NCBI RefSeq assembly: GCF_023278565.1
Contig: NC_064672.1
Span: 4,402,001-4,466,000, forward strand
Direction of reading: 5' to 3'
From: Colletotrichum lupini
Taxonomy: Eukaryota > Ascomycota > Sordariomycetes > Glomerellales > Glomerellaceae
DNA length: 64,000 nucleotides
In this document: positions 1 to 13,864 of the stretch, in pieces
How the letters are laid out: each line of letters begins with the position of its first letter
How positions within the stretch are numbered: the first letter of the stretch is position 1
Made by a program: the position numbers and the translations under genes
Notes under the pieces: model-generated
What the model was told of the DNA's origin: nothing
Databases searched by the model: none
What the model saw: only the letters and a program-made list of their open reading frames with translations

Positions 1-3000
1 TTCGTTGCTGTCATCAGAGTGCTTAAATTCGGATGCACGTCCGCGCGCACTTCACGAAGATGATTTTCCCACGTGCTGCGTCATGATGGCCCACGACGTG
101 CTCCACCAGCAGATACCACCCGAAACAAGATCTCCAAATGGTGGGAAGGGGCATCATCCACTAGGATCCGATTCTTGGGCGCCGAAGGACCGAAGAGAGG
201 GCGTTTAGAGCAAGGTAAGGTATGGAGTGAAAGGACGGGGACCTCGTGTGAGATGGGTAGGTGTTTACCCTCGGACCTGAAAGTAGCTGGAGTCATGGTG
301 GCCGTACCCGTTCCGTATGCACCCTCGGACAGTGTTCGTTTGCGTACCTTATATCAGTCCCAACTCCGGGGTGCTCTTCTCTTTTGGAATGTTTCCTTGA
401 CGGGACTCCTTGATTTGCCGTCCTCTTTTGAAATCTCATTCGTTCTCTTGGTCCTCGGACCGGTATTCGGTAGTGGTTTCTCTCACCGAGTGTTCACTTC
501 AGTCCCCCTTCCCTTTCCTTTTTTTTTCTTTTTTTTTTTCTTTGGCGTCTTTGCGACTGACACGCGCGATCACCGGTCCGTGAGCGTACGGGGGCCATTC
601 GTGCCGGGGCGCGGACGGAACCCGCCATCCACCACCCACGGGCCCACCCCATGCCAAGGTACTAAGAAGCGGCCTTTACTCCGTACAAACCAAGGTAAAG
701 CATCCGTACCTGTGGTAGTTTACAAGGTGTTCAAGGAAAAGCGATACAGTAAAGGGGAAACTTTGTGCGCGTGAATATTGTGCGAGGCTTATATAAGACT
801 ACGAAGTATTCTGAACCACATCCCGGTTCCTGCTTGCTTGACATGTTGGCGGCCAGGACGCTTAGGAGTGAGGAGGAGGTTGTGTGTGTCCTCTGGTTCT
901 GAGGTCTGACGATCTCGGGCTGTCCGATCTTTTTCCTCCTCGCATGTTGCCGTGATGTATGTACACTCATCCACGTGTAGAGGGTGATCAGCATGTTGTC
1001 GAGAGCTTCAGCATCGATGATGAATGACCATAAAATGAACAATATATAGCTTTCCATAGTGACATCTCCGCCAAACTAGCACCAAAGCTACCACTCGGGG
1101 AGTCGTACACCTTGAGACAAAAAACTCGATCTAGCTCAAGAAAACATACAAACCACTTTTCGGATAATCGGTCTTGTCAAAAAAACTTTTTTTGCTTTTA
1201 TACCACCGCGCTCTGAAACCTTTCCGTCTCTCCTCATCTCGAGTCGTCAGCGGGCATTTTGGGGGGGGGGGGGGAATAGGTGAGGTGGGTGTTTGGGGGC
1301 GGGAAGAGGTCTCTGCGGGCGTGCGATACCCGAACATGGGATATTATTACGGGCGCGACAGGCGAGCTGTCTTTTTCTTTGACATTCAAAGCCTTGACTT
1401 ATCTCCTTCGAGATACATCACTTGCTGTTGATTAAGAGAGACCATCTTTCCATCTTTCTTTGGTGGAGTTTTCTCCGAGTGCCTTGCGGAATATAGGTAG
1501 TCCGACAACGACTCCACACATCCCGTGGTGAATCGAGCCGGCGCTTGTGCTTTGAGCCTCCCTCCACGGGGGCATACCATGGGCTGTGGTATAATGTGGA
1601 GATCAAGCAACGCAAAGGCAAAAGGCCCAGAGCCCCCTTGCTCAAAAGCGCGCTGTCGAATGCCTACCTGTACAGCCCGTAGTGGAATGAAGGAAACCCC
1701 CGAGGAAAGAACGCGGTCTTGGATTTCCCGTGAGGAACTGTCGGGATTTCCTTTAATGAAACCACATTCCGCCACTATCTCTTCCGTCCAACACCGCGCG
1801 TTCCTGCGGACTTTCTATAGTACCAGTAGAGATTTAGAGTTGCGGGACACAAGAACCGAGGAATGTGAGAACCGTCGATCTCCGGTACCTGCCTGCACTC
1901 CATGCACGTCAAACGATAAGTGGCAAGCTGTTCTGTATCCGTAAGGAAAACCATACCTAGATCAAAATAGATACACGTCTCCCTCCCAAGGACGCCATTG
2001 ATACTCATGCAACCATAAGAGGCTTAACAAGTCCGTCGGGGGGGAAATAGCACTAGCGGAGCCTAATACCTTTCGTGTTGGGTTGTTCTTGGGCGTTCTA
2101 GTCGTTTGAAAGTGTTTGGATCGAACGCGCGCACGGATTTCCCGGTCCGAGGTCAAAACGAGACGAGTCCGAGATGGGATGAAAAAGTGAGCGGAAGCAC
2201 TCCGTATAGAGAAGAAGAGAATGAAGAGGAAGAAAGAAAAAAACGCATCATCGATAAGATCTCCGAGTAAGTAAGATAGCGAGTGTCATGTTTCAGAAAT
2301 GAGGGAGAAGGAGGAGGAGGCCTAAAACAAGCAAGGCAAATCCATCGTCCCTTTTTCTGAACTTCAACCCAATAAATCCAAACCGTTCTCGCACTTTTCT
2401 CAGGACGTGTCTCATCTTGTCTTTTTCGAAGCTTCTATCTACAGTTGATGGATGGGGCGCCTGACTTTGCGAGCTTGTCGTTTGGGTACCTGACCGTAGC
2501 AAGAGGGCAGCGTGGCGAGCGAGCCTGAAAAAGTCTGCTCGTCCTCGTAGTGTGGCATCGTAACGCATTGTATACCAGACGGTTAATGCATCGGGGATTG
2601 AGAACTTAAGATTGACGGGGACCTTCTGTCGGGCGTGACGGACATGGATGGATGTCGAGCCGCGACGTCCGGTGAGCAGCGAGAACAGAGACAAGGAGCA
2701 AAAGGTTGAGAGACCTCTAGACATGACACATGAACCTCGAGGCAGGTCGCCTGTGCATGACACAACCGCGGGAGAGACGGGGAATCGGGGTCCTGGTCAA
2801 GGAATCCTTGATCGTCCGGTCTCTTCCTTGCTCCCTTCCTTTATGGTTCCTGCAATCCCAACGTCTTACGTCTCTTCTCTGTAATGGAAAGCGAACCGAT
2901 GTGTGCGTGCGTTTGATCAATGCATGGCAAAGATGGATGGTATGCGCAGAGGCTTCATCACCACCATCAGCAGCACCCAAAGGCTCTATCTTACGTAGGC

Positions 3001-6000
3001 CTAGGGGTTGGTTCTCCGCGAGTCGCTACCGCTTTCTTGGCGGTGACTGGACAGAATAAACGAGCCCGAAGATTGCCATCTGCGAGAACGACGATGGAGC
3101 AAATTCGTCTTGGCAGGGCCAGCTCAGGCATCTGGTTCGAGAATCTGATGCAATGTCAAAATGCCCAACAGCGCTGCCCAATGACTTCCATGAGATTTCG
3201 GTGTACGACACTTCTATGATGGACTCGGTGATGTTGGGAAAAAGGAATTCGGACACGTCAAAACCGCCTAGACACTGGGCGCCTGTAATCCCGGGGCAAT
3301 AGTCTGGAACGGCTAGTAGTTGACGACAACGGCATGCGCCGATCTAAGGGTACGTATTTTAGCGCATGCCTTAGGCGAGGGTGGGGAAGGCTTGCCGTGG
3401 TGCTTGCTTTGTTTGCCTCGAGGGGTTGAAGGCCAAGGGGCAGCAAAGAAGGAAAATTAGAAAAAAGGTTTCTGCCGATGTAGCGTTAGCTGACCGGACC
3501 AATCACGGCGAAAAACGTGACGATGCTGGGGTTTCCCTCACGCATTTGGGGCGCCGAGGGGGGGATGACGAGGAGAGGATTCGAGGTCCCCACTTTTAGC
3601 GAGCCTTATTCAGCAGGTGCTTTTTGGCATTTGTGGTGTTTGGGGTTCTGGGCCGATGATTCGGCGATAGGCTGGTGGGTTCGAGGCTGGTAGACTCAGT
3701 GTGGAGGTGAGCTGAGCCGCAGCCGCCCGAGTGATCCAGAGCGACGACGAGTTCAACCCGAGTTTATTCGTGGAATTAGGCCGCAAAAGTAAGCCTAGCA
3801 CTAGTTAGAGACGTCGACATGTCCTGTCCCCGACAAGGGCAAATCGAATAAACGCGCCGTTCGACCACAAATAGCTTGGCTCGGCCTACGGCTTGGCTTC
3901 TGAGGCCTGGTGGAAACTCTTCACCACCGGAGGCTAGGACTTGGCATTGGCTGAGTCGGCTTCCCCGTGGCGCGTGCAGACCTGGATGCCTGTGGCTCGT
4001 GTGGTGGGTTTGCAACCTTGCTTTGGAGGTGTGGCATCCCGTTCGGAGAAGTCTGTCTGGGCCGCCGGCTGGCTTGGGCTGGGCTGCATCATTTGTCTCA
4101 GCTTTTAATTGATTCCCATGTTCCACAACCCTCGCAGGAATGTGTGCCCGCGTAGCCGTGGGTGGCACCCCCCGCTGAAAGTCATCGGCAAGTAAAAGTA
4201 GGTATGAGCAGAGGCACTCAATTGAGCCTCCCGCAGTGCTGCTGCTGCTGCTGCTGAGGCGGTGTCGAGTGCATTTGGCAAATTGCCCTGCATTGGCGAT
4301 GACTCTCGCATCTCTTTGGACCTGTGGACTATGACTATGTTGCCAATGCACGAACATCGTGGCATCGTGATATCGTGGTATTGGTGTCGTGTCGTGGATT
4401 GATGCTGTAGTAGGACGCGGGATGCGGGTGTTTGAGATGCCCGCGCTTTGCGCCCAGCGATTCAATCTGCGGTCACCCTAGCCACACCATATTCCATACA
4501 GAAAAGCTGCTAGGATGGTAACAAGACGAGTCAACAATAAGAGTCTTGAACAGGGCGATGGAGACGAGGTCTGGCCATCGCGTCAGACACGTATCTGTGT
4601 ACAGATTTTCGCAGTGTGTCGTGACCGGGAAGACCAAACCAGTCTGACCATAGCGAGAGATGGGACGGTTTGCGGGGCCCTGACTGTCGGGGATAGGCTC
4701 GTCATTTTGGAGAAAAGCTCACGTGAAGTGGTTGCCGACACGACCGAGTCCCAGACTTAGTGCAGACCCAGACCCAGTCTCCGCCGTTTACCTTCACCGC
4801 ATGATGGGTCCTGAGAAGCGTTGCGACTTACGTACAGGATGGGGGGAGCCTCAGGGAGGAGGACCATCGTCGTCGGAGTGCGGCACCAGCCAAGCCATTC
4901 CTTGAACGTTGTATGTTTGGGCCGTGTGCCGCGCCGGTTGTATTTGAACTGCATGACTGCGTGACTGCGTCTAGAAGGGAAAATAGAAAGGAGACAAGGC
5001 CCTGGGCTGGGGGTTCCCGAGCGACGCAGCGCGTAACCTTAGAAGTTAGGGCAAAGGTTGAATATGCAAGCTCGTCAGCGCCAGCGGCCAGGGCAGGGTA
5101 GGCTGGAGAATTTGCTCGATCTTATTATCCGCTTGAGTCGAGAGATAACGAGTCGTTAGGTGGACCGCGGGAGGTAGGAGAGATGCCAGCCAAGCCCAAG
5201 GGTGAGCCAACCCGTCGAGGAGATCAGCATGGCAGCGAAGCAAGCAATATCAGCTCTTCGTGCTTAATATGAGCTTGTGCCTTCTAGACCCGTGTTCCCG
5301 CGAGTAACCGAATGCTGTCAGCCTCCCAGGAGGGATCCGAAGTTCTCGCCAGAATTGATCGCTGTACGCCGTGGCTCTGGAGGTCATGATGGCCAATGGG
5401 CTGTAGCGGCTTCGGACTGATCGATCACGATGGTGCCAAGTTATGTACGGATACGGATAGGCATAGGCTTCCATGCGGCTGCTTGGGATATGCGATGTTA
5501 GCAGTGGCAGTACAGAGTAAAAGGAGAGGGAACCTAACTTGCTGGCTGAAGTGCGTAAAAAGATACGTACCACTCAACCGTTTCTTGTGCTTGTTCATTT
5601 CCAGCCCAGCGAGAGAGGGAAAAAAGGGGGGCCGAAGGGTTCGAGACGGGCGGACGGTATCCATACGGATCCAGAGGGACGAGCACAGAGCAGAGACCAT
5701 CTACGGGAGTACATTCGTACATAGTAAGGGAAAAGCAGAAAATACCCGGGCTACCGGGGGTGTGAGGCTTGTACGAATTGGGAAGAGTGAGAGAAGAATG
5801 GAGGACAGAAGAAACATGGATGGGCCCAGCGGCCGTGTGCCGTGCCACTCGACCCCGAAAAAGGCTCTGCGGCCCACAGACTTTGCCCAGTACGTACCTG
5901 TAGCACACCGTGGCTAACGCCAAGGAGTCAGATCAGTCTCCCCGGCGGTACGTCAGGTTCGACAGGTTGGGCGGGAGGCACCAGATATGCACGTAGCCTC

Positions 6001-6540
6001 AATACGTACTGTATCTCCTGCCGCCGCAGAGCACCTACCTCACGACTCTTCCTCGCTGTTTCTCCATCTGTGGCCTTGGCCTGTGTGAGGTGAGGTACCT
6101 TCCAGTGAGCCAATCTATCGAGGCAGATAGATTGCGATGAACAAAACACCTCGAGACCTGTGCACACACTCTCTCTCCCCGACTTTTATCTTGCCACGAC
6201 TCATTGTATGCGTGACTTCTTAACCACAAGCACCAATATAATTGCACGGGACGGACTTTGGCAGCCCGCCCCCCGGCACCTTATCCAGAGCTTATCCATC
6301 CTCATAATCACGCATTTCCATCGTACGGAGTACCTTACTATATCCTTCCCAGCCTTATTAGCCGCAAGGTTCCTAAACCTCGCGAACTAGGTCTTCGTAG
6401 AGAGCACCTACCTTTTTCTCTCGCCCACCTCAGCACCAGACCACCGCCCCTTCTCCCAATTCAATTCTCACGTCGCCTCGGTACCTCTCCCACCGTGATA
6501 CCGTCACCATCTCTTCCACACCACACACTCCCGCACGCGC

Positions 6541-6603
6541 GCACATACACACATACAGACACACACACACACACATCCGACGCACACACGCACACGCACA
6601 TCG
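6541..6603. repeat. CA-rich microsatellite
   Basis: Imperfect CA/CACG dinucleotide array with an uninterrupted (CA)n core. It lies in the gene-poor left part and has no gene context. Confidence 0.8.
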
Positions 6604-9600
6604 GCACAGCGTGTACGCCCACACATTACAGTGTCTATCTTCCCCATCCCTTGCGCTTGACGCCGCTGTCAGTCGGGTACCCTCGCACTGCTCCAAACGG
6701 CCTGCATATGCGAGAGATGGCTGCATCCTTCCTCCGCCTACCTTGCACGTACATATTGCGGTACAGCCTGGCTACGCACACAATCTCTTTCTCTCTCTCT
6801 CTCTCTGCCTGGTCCAAGCCAAGGGTTGGGGGAACGGCAGGCAACCCCATCCACACCCCCCTGTTACGGGCATAGAGACAGACGCAGACGCCCCCCTTCA
6901 CTTGGTTGCTGTCGCAATTCGACTCTCACACCTTGACCCCTGACGGAACCCCCTCCTCTCCTCTCCTCTCCGAGGACACCTCAGGTAAGCCTCCGGCCTT
7001 CCCTCCCCACTCTGCCTAATCTAGCCATGATCCCCCTCCAGCCTGGCGACGATGGCGGCGGCGGCGACCGGATCCCATCGAGCTATTTGCAGGTCCCAAG
7101 CAGAGCCCACAGGTGCACCCGCGTCATGTGTGTATCCTGTATCTGCGGCTTGGTCCACACGCGCACGAGAGCACTACTTGTACACTACTGCGTACACAAT
7201 AGCGTACGACTACCTACGGATACGTCTACGAGTAGTCCGTCATTTCTGTCCGCTGGCTAACGTAGTGTGGACCGCACTGGAGGAGAGAAAAACAGCGTGC
7301 GTGCACCACCTGCTCAAACCGGTCCAACTGAAGAAGTGAGGGGGCCCAGCCACTGCGGCGCCAACTGACGATAGCTTCGTATCGAGAAGCTTTTCCTGCT
7401 GGACTCAACCACCGATCCGCCATGATCTCTGCAGATTGCGGGTATGAGCTTGTTCAACGATTGCGAAGTCTGGTGCGACACGAAAACAAAGACAACACAC
7501 CAAATAGCTCGCCCACAGGTCCATTCGGTACGGTGGTTTCGAAGAAGCCGACGAACCACCATGCCCATCCCATCACGATCATCAGGCGCTGAAACCGAAG
7601 ATCTCAACCGGGGGAGGGTGCCGAGGAATAAGGAATGCAAGTGTGGTGCCTGAAGTGTGACGGGAGAAGACAGCATGCCAGCCAGAACGCCAGCGACAGG
7701 AACACCAGCCCGCGCAAGAGAAGGGTGCAGTGGGAAACTCTCGGGAAAGGTAAGGTAATTTACAACTGACTAGCGAGCAGTTGCGGCACGGATGAAGTCA
7801 CATTGGCGTCCTGAGTGGATGGATGCAGCGGTAGCAGCGATGACATGAACCAAACTCAAAGTTCGTCTTTTCTTGTGTTGGTTTTGGCTTCTGGCATTTC
7901 TTCGACGGTGCGATCCACTCCCCCGATCAGGATCTTGGAGCTTGGAGAGGAGGGAGGGGGTCGCCAGCCATGCACTCACCTGCCCTGGGCGCAGCCTAGC
8001 CCAGCCCAGCTCACTCAGCCAGCCAGCCCGGGCGGCCAGACACACCAGTGGCACCACAGAGCCGGACTCAGACTCGGAGTTTGATGGATGGGTGGATGGA
8101 TGGATGGTACCTCCCGTCTTCTCAGGGGGCGCTTCCCCGGAGAAGGGCTGGGAAGGGCTACCTATCCGTACCCTTCGGTGAATATTAACCTCCCTGGGCC
8201 TGACCTGAGGTGAAGGATGAGGTGACCTCCTGGAACTCCAGACACGTGGGACGTGCCGTAATGCAGTTTAGCGGCGGCGGCCTTCAACCGCAGCGTTTCT
8301 CCCTTTTCTGCTGGGGGGGATTATTCCATTATCTTTATTATTTCGGTGCGTCGCTCTCTTTCTTTTATTGTTTTGTTTCTGATAATTTGCTCCCTTCTCT
8401 GACAGTCGTTTCGGTTGATCTTCAGCGTACCCGTCGAAATCAGTCTTTGCCAACCTTTATTACGCAGTATGGTCAGAAGCTTGTTGGTCACGATTCAAAA
8501 TGGTCCGAACGGGACGACCGGAGAGCTGTCTGATTGATTACCCATGGCTATGTGCCATGTCGCGCGCTGGTAGCTGGCTTGAACATTTGCCTCAGGCAAA
8601 CCCGTCAAGACCCATACCCTCGGTGTTCTTCCGCCACAGTGACTGGGAGAGATCAGAGAGGATGGCGCCGCGATGCGATGCGACATGGCTGTCTCTTGTT
8701 TCAAACTGGCTGCGAATGGCATGTCCAACTGGACGGTCGCTGACATTCCTTGTCTGTAGATCCTCGTTTGGACATGCCAGAGGGGGCAGCTACAATAAGG
8801 TAGGTAGTTGACTCTAAAGATGAGCGCCAAACGGAGGATACCCGCGCACTTGTTCCGTCCGCTTCCTCTGTTTTTGAGATACCCCGATCGCACCGTGTCT
8901 CTTTTCTGGCACACAATGCAGAAACGTGATAGTGTAATAGAGCATCAACCCTCGCGAAGCGTGGTCCAAGGCTGCATCACGTTACGCAGCAGTATGCGAC
9001 ACTCACATCTGAGTGCGTTTATATGATGGCAGACGGTCACAGTCGGTTTTGAGGCCTTCTTGTCAGGGTTGTTGGAAGCTTGCCTCAGATTTTGTCGGAT
9101 TATCAATGAGCTTGCAACACCATTGGGGAGCAAGGTTTGGCGATGCCTTGGCATCATGTCTGGCCCTCTCGTTGATTTGACGCGTGAGTTGGGTGAGGGT
9201 CCCACTGAAAGCCGCCGCACCGCCAAGTTTGAGAGAGAGTCTAAACAACAGTCGACCACGCGATACCTTCTAGGGGCGGCTCATCGGTGTCCTGTGCAAT
9301 TAACCTCGGAAATGCTAGGTAGCTTGGAGGTGGACTACTTTTGATATGGCACATGGCACATGGCTCAGGCTCTGGGTTTTGGGGCCATCTCACGTCTTGG
9401 TGCATCTGATGACAAACGAAGCAAAGGGCGTCGAGCTGCCGACTCGTACTTTGCAGTAGCAATGAGAAGAAAGAAAAAAAAAGGGGGAGGGGGTCGGGTC
9501 TGTCTGCAAGATGTGTTTCGCTAGACTCGCAGAGGAATCATCCGCACCCACATCTTAACCACAGATTTCCGCAGTGAGGTCGACATCTCCATACGCCAAG

Positions 9601-9952
9601 GTACGTTATCCACCTCTCTGCTCCCCATTTCGGAGCTGCAGGAGCCAAGCACCAAGCAAGCAAGCAACCAAGTGGCCGATGGATGGATGGGTGGATGGAT
9701 GATGGATGCCTTCAGTGTAAGGTAGCCATGACCCATGGCAACTTGGGAAGTATCCGTACGAATAGAGGAGGGGAAGAGAGGGAGGGACGAGGGGCGACAT
9801 TGCGTTCAGTGGGAGTGCCCGCCGCCCGCCTCCATGAAATCTGTATGTATGGTACGAAGTACTTTGTATTCGCACTCCGTACCTGGGCCTGGCAGACGGC
9901 GTGGACGTGGCCATGGTTATGGACGACGGGGGGGGGGGGGGAGAACATGGGC

Positions 9953-9986
9953 ATGGATGGATGGATGGACGGATGGATGGGCTGGG
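9953..9986. repeat. GGAT tetranucleotide array
   Basis: Tandem GGAT units (ATGGATGG...) directly after a 12-G run. Related arrays occur at about 8083-8106 and 9677-9706, so the same tetranucleotide has expanded three times within 2 kb. Confidence 0.8.
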
Positions 9987-10876
9987 CGGATGGGCGTGAG
10001 CGTGAGCGGCCACGGGTGGTGAAGCGTGAGAAAGATGGAAGAAGCGTGGGTGTGGCACCGTGGGTATCGGCTCCAGCTAAAGGGACGCTAGCCAAGTTGC
10101 TTTTTCAGATGAGATGGGCTGGCTTGTTCTCCATCCGTGCCCCGTCTTTCACCCCGGCAGCAGCATGCACCCTAATGAGACACCCATCCACACCCCTGGT
10201 CCCCATCGTCTCGTTTCGCTCGCTATGGATCAGCTCTGCCGCACCCCGTGCCGTCGCCAAAGTAAAAGAAAAGGAACGGAAGGGTAAAAGAGTACGTACT
10301 TTCCGAGGGTTAGGTGAGTTTGCGAGAGTGATGGAACCTATTCTCGCAGCCTCCCAACTTCCCTCTCACCTTCTTTTCCAATTCCCCAACTTCGCCCTGA
10401 GCTACAACGGGGGCGCTTCGATCCATCGCTGTCGGGTCTCGCATCCCTTCTTTACTCACAAAACATCATCATTGTCTTGTCTTGAGCGCTTTCTGCGCCC
10501 TTGCCCCATCACCCTCATCATCATCCTCTTCTTGTTTGGCTTTTCTGTAGCTTTTTGGCCTGTCGCCGCTCCAGACTTTCTCGCCCAGCCTCCCGTTGAC
10601 CGGTTGCACGTCGAACCTCAATCCGTTCGATTCGTCGCAACAACTGAGCCCGCGCCCTTGGAAGCCGCGAGCTGTTCCTCAACCACCACAGACAAGACCA
10701 AAGACTGTATGGCCTCGCGCTTTTAGTCTAAAATCTTTCTCCAAGTAAAGCTACCTTTTATAATTGCGACGTCGTTGCTGGTAGAATCTAGCGCCTCTTT
10801 GCGCGATCGTCAAGACAATCCATCGACGCATTCACAGGAGCACGCGCACACCTAGTACGCCTCGACTCCCAACACA

Positions 10877-12688
10877 ATGGCGAACCATCACCCTTCGCCA
10901 ACCATGGCCATGCAGGGGCAGCAGCACGGCGGACCCCCTGGACCCCCTCCGCCGCCGGGCATGCAGCAAGGGCAGAACTATGCACCTTCGCGACAAATCC
11001 TCCTCATGAACGAAGCTGTCTGGATGCAGATTGGTAAGTGCATCGCCATCGTAGATACGCGCAGCTCGTTCTAACAATTGATGCAGGCAGTTTTGCTGAG
11101 CTTCTCGGTAATCTCGAGGAGGCAATGAAGGCCTACGATCGCGCCCTCCAAGCAAACCCGCAGTCGGTCGCGGCCATGAATGCCATCAGTTTGATCCTGC
11201 GAACGCGCGAAGAGTTTCACAAGGCAGTTGACTACCTGCAAGCAATACTCAAAATCGACAACACCAACGGCGAGGCATGGGGCAGCCTGGGTGCGTAACA
11301 AGTCCCCGCCCTATGCTCAACCAACGCGACTCGTGCTAACTGCTCACAGGTCACTGCTACCTTATGATGGACGACTTGCAGCAAGCCTACGCCGCGTATC
11401 AGTCCGCCTTGGTCAACTTGAGGAGCCCCAGGGTTAGTAGCGCTGCCTCCGGCTCTCTGGGTTCTTCAAATACTAATACAGCACAGGAGCCCAAGCTATG
11501 GTATGGCATTGGTATCCTTTACGACAGATACGGCTCTCTTGAGCATGCCGAAGAGGCCTTTTCTCAGGTTATGCAAATGCAGCCCGACTTCGAAAAGGCC
11601 AACGAAATTTACTTCCGTCTCGGAATAATATACAAGCAACAGCAGAAGTACGGCCAGAGTCTAGAGTGCTTCAAGTACATCGTCAACTCCCCACCCCCTC
11701 CTCTCACCGAGGAGGACATCTGGTTCCAAATTGGCCACGTTCACGAGCAGCAGAAGGATGTAAGTATCTCCTCGTCGGCAATTGACAAATACCGCAACTA
11801 ACGCCCGCATCAGTACGACAGTGCCAAGGCTGCGTACCAGAGAGTTCTGGAACGCGATCCTAGTCACGCAAAGGTTCTGCAACAGCTGGGCTGGCTTCAT
11901 CATCAGCAGAGCAGCAGCTTCCAGAGCCAAGAGCGAGCTATCGAGTTCTTGGAGAAGTCCGTTGCCGCCGACCAAGGCGACGCGCAAAGCTGGTACCTTC
12001 TTGGTCGGTGCTACATGTCTCAACAAAAGTATCCCAAGGCATATGAAGCCTACCAACAGGCCGTCTACCGCGATGGAAGGAATCCGACTTTCTGGTGCTC
12101 TATCGGAGTACTGTACTACCAGATCAACCAATATCGCGATGCCCTCGACGCGTACTCTCGTGCCATTCGGCTCAACCCCTTCATTTCCGAGGTCTGGTAT
12201 GACTTGGGCACATTGGTAAGTGCAAAACCTGTCAAGATCGAACAGGGAAAAAAGAAAAAAAAAGGCAACGTTACTAACCGACTTAGTACGAATCTTGCAA
12301 CAACCAGATCAGCGATGCGCTTGACGCCTACCAGCGCGCTGCAGAGCTTGACCCTCAGAACCCTCACATCAAGGCTCGTCTGCAGTTGCTGAGAAACGGT
12401 GGCGCCAACGGAGGACAGCCTCCCAGCGCTCCCCAGCCTGCCGATGTCCATCCCCAGGCTTACCAGGTCGGCCCTCCGGCTCCCCAGTGGGGAAGCTCTG
12501 CTCCTCAGTCGCAGCAGCAAGGACAGCAGCCTCCTCCGCCTCCGGGACCCGGCGGTCCTGGAAGCAACGGCTGGGGTCGGCTTGCGGACATCAACCCTCC
12601 TCCTCAGCCACCCAACCCGTATGAGCAGCGTGGCGAGTTCCGTGGCCCAGCTCCCCCCATGCCGCGACAGCCTAGCCCGAGACAAGAG

Positions 12689-12723
<35 letters not shown>

Positions 12724-13864
12724 GCAACAACACGGTGGTCGCCCGCCGTATCCCGAGCCGCTTCGTCGGATGGCTAGCCCGCCATCTCACTACGCAGGAC
12801 CGCCGCAGCCGCCTCAGCAGCAACAGCAGCCTCAGGGTCCTCCCACCTCTGCGCCGCGCACCATCAACCCCAACTACACTCAGCCGTCTTCTGCTCAGAT
12901 GCCTCCTATGAACGTCGGCCCCAATGGCCCTCCTAGCCAGCCGCCTCACTTCCGCGGCACCAACAGTCCCCGGCCTGGCGAGAGGCCCATGCATGACAAC
13001 CGCATGCCCTCCCCCAAGTCGGCGTACCCCCAACACCAACCTCCTCCGCCACCGCCGTACAGCCATCACCCTGACGGCCCCACCCCCGGACCCATGGAGG
13101 CTAATGCCCCGCCTCCACCTCCTCCGGGCTCGATCACCGGAGACCCTGCATCGCAGCGCAATGAGCATGACCGTCCTCCTTCTGTGGGCCCCAAGCGCAT
13201 GCGTGAGTGGGAGGAGGAGTCCTCTCACAAGCGACCGGCCAACGACGAGAACCGAGCCAGGCTCGACGACGTTCGCCCTCGCCGCCCATCGACTCCTCCG
13301 GGACCCCGGGACCAGTACCGCCGCAACTCGTCAGAGGCACGTCGTTTTGAGGATCAACGCCGTGCCGAAGACCAGCGGAGAGCGGATGACCAGAGAAGGG
13401 CAGAGGACATTCGGAGGGGCGAGGAGCAGCGCCATGCCAACGACGGGTACCATCCGTCAGAGGCCGCGCACCACCAACCCAACCACCCTATGCCCAATAA
13501 CCATCTCCCGCCGATGCAGTCTGCTGCTGCGCCGATGCAGAACATCCTCCATGACGGACCGCAGAACGGACCCGGGCCTGCTTCCGGGCCCGCTCCCGGC
13601 GTCAAGGAGTACCCCGCTGAAGAGCGCCCGCCTCTTGAGCACACCCCTGCTCCCCGGCCTCCGCAGCCCAGCGAGCCCGAACGTGCAGCGAGAAAGATGG
13701 ACGTTGATGAGGACTACGACGATAGCGGTGAGGATGAGAAAAAGGGCGCCGCCGCCACTACCAACGGGTCGGGTCCGGCTCCGGCGTCGGGAGAGACTAA
13801 GACGCCCACGAGCGCAAGCATCAACGGCCTGATGGGGCCAACTCCCAAGGTTGAGTCGACTTAA
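10877..13864 (+). CDS. ssn6: Ssn6/Cyc8-type TPR transcriptional corepressor
   Basis: Predicted subunit of the Tup1-Ssn6 general corepressor, which bridges DNA-bound repressors to Tup1 in the nucleus. Six exons give 898 residues: 10877-11033, 11087-11290, 11350-11432, 11487-11759, 11814-12215, 12287-13864. Residues about 42-400 are tandem TPR repeats, for example AVWMQIGSFAELLGNLEEAM and PKLWYGIGILYDRYGSLEHA. The C-terminal half is Pro/Gln-rich and disordered, with a glutamine tract (about residues 508-523), a charged EDQRRA-type repeat near 13350-13430 and an acidic segment (MDVDEDYDDSGEDE) near the end. The start gives a short Pro/Gly-rich leader before the first TPR, as in the family. Introns 1, 2, 4 and 5 are forced by frame. 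Intron 3 (54 bp) is in frame and stop-free, so retention would still give a protein. Confidence 0.93.

Larger units (their letters stand above)
1..10876. other. Gene-poor 10.9 kb stretch, no supported gene
   Basis: I see no protein family, no convincing spliced exon series and no RNA gene on either strand. Open frames exist, the longest 347 codons at 9683-10726, but they translate to low-complexity or promoter-like sequence. The stretch holds simple repeats: a poly-T run near 520-539, 14 G at 1261-1274, (TGC)n at 4237-4256, CA-rich sequence at about 6541-6603, (TC)n around 6783-6806 and GGAT/ATGG arrays near 8083-8106, 9677-9706 and 9953-9986. The part nearest 10876 is CT-rich and probably holds the promoter and leader of the downstream corepressor gene. 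RNA data could reveal noncoding transcripts or a long leader here. Confidence 0.6.

Noticed and set aside
3776..4465. 229-codon open frame on the - strand
   Set aside because: Low-complexity Ser/His/Arg-rich translation with a (CAG)n-derived Ser run. No domain and no splice context.
6258..6875. 205-codon open frame on the + strand
   Set aside because: It runs through CA and TC microsatellites. The translation is a His/Thr repeat without protein-like content.
9683..10726. 347-codon open frame on the + strand
   Set aside because: It starts in a GGAT repeat, has low-complexity composition and no recognisable domain, and lies in the presumed promoter/leader of the corepressor gene.
12116..13228. 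370-codon open frame antisense to the corepressor gene
   Set aside because: Arg/Leu-rich shadow of the Pro/Gln-rich coding sequence on the other strand.
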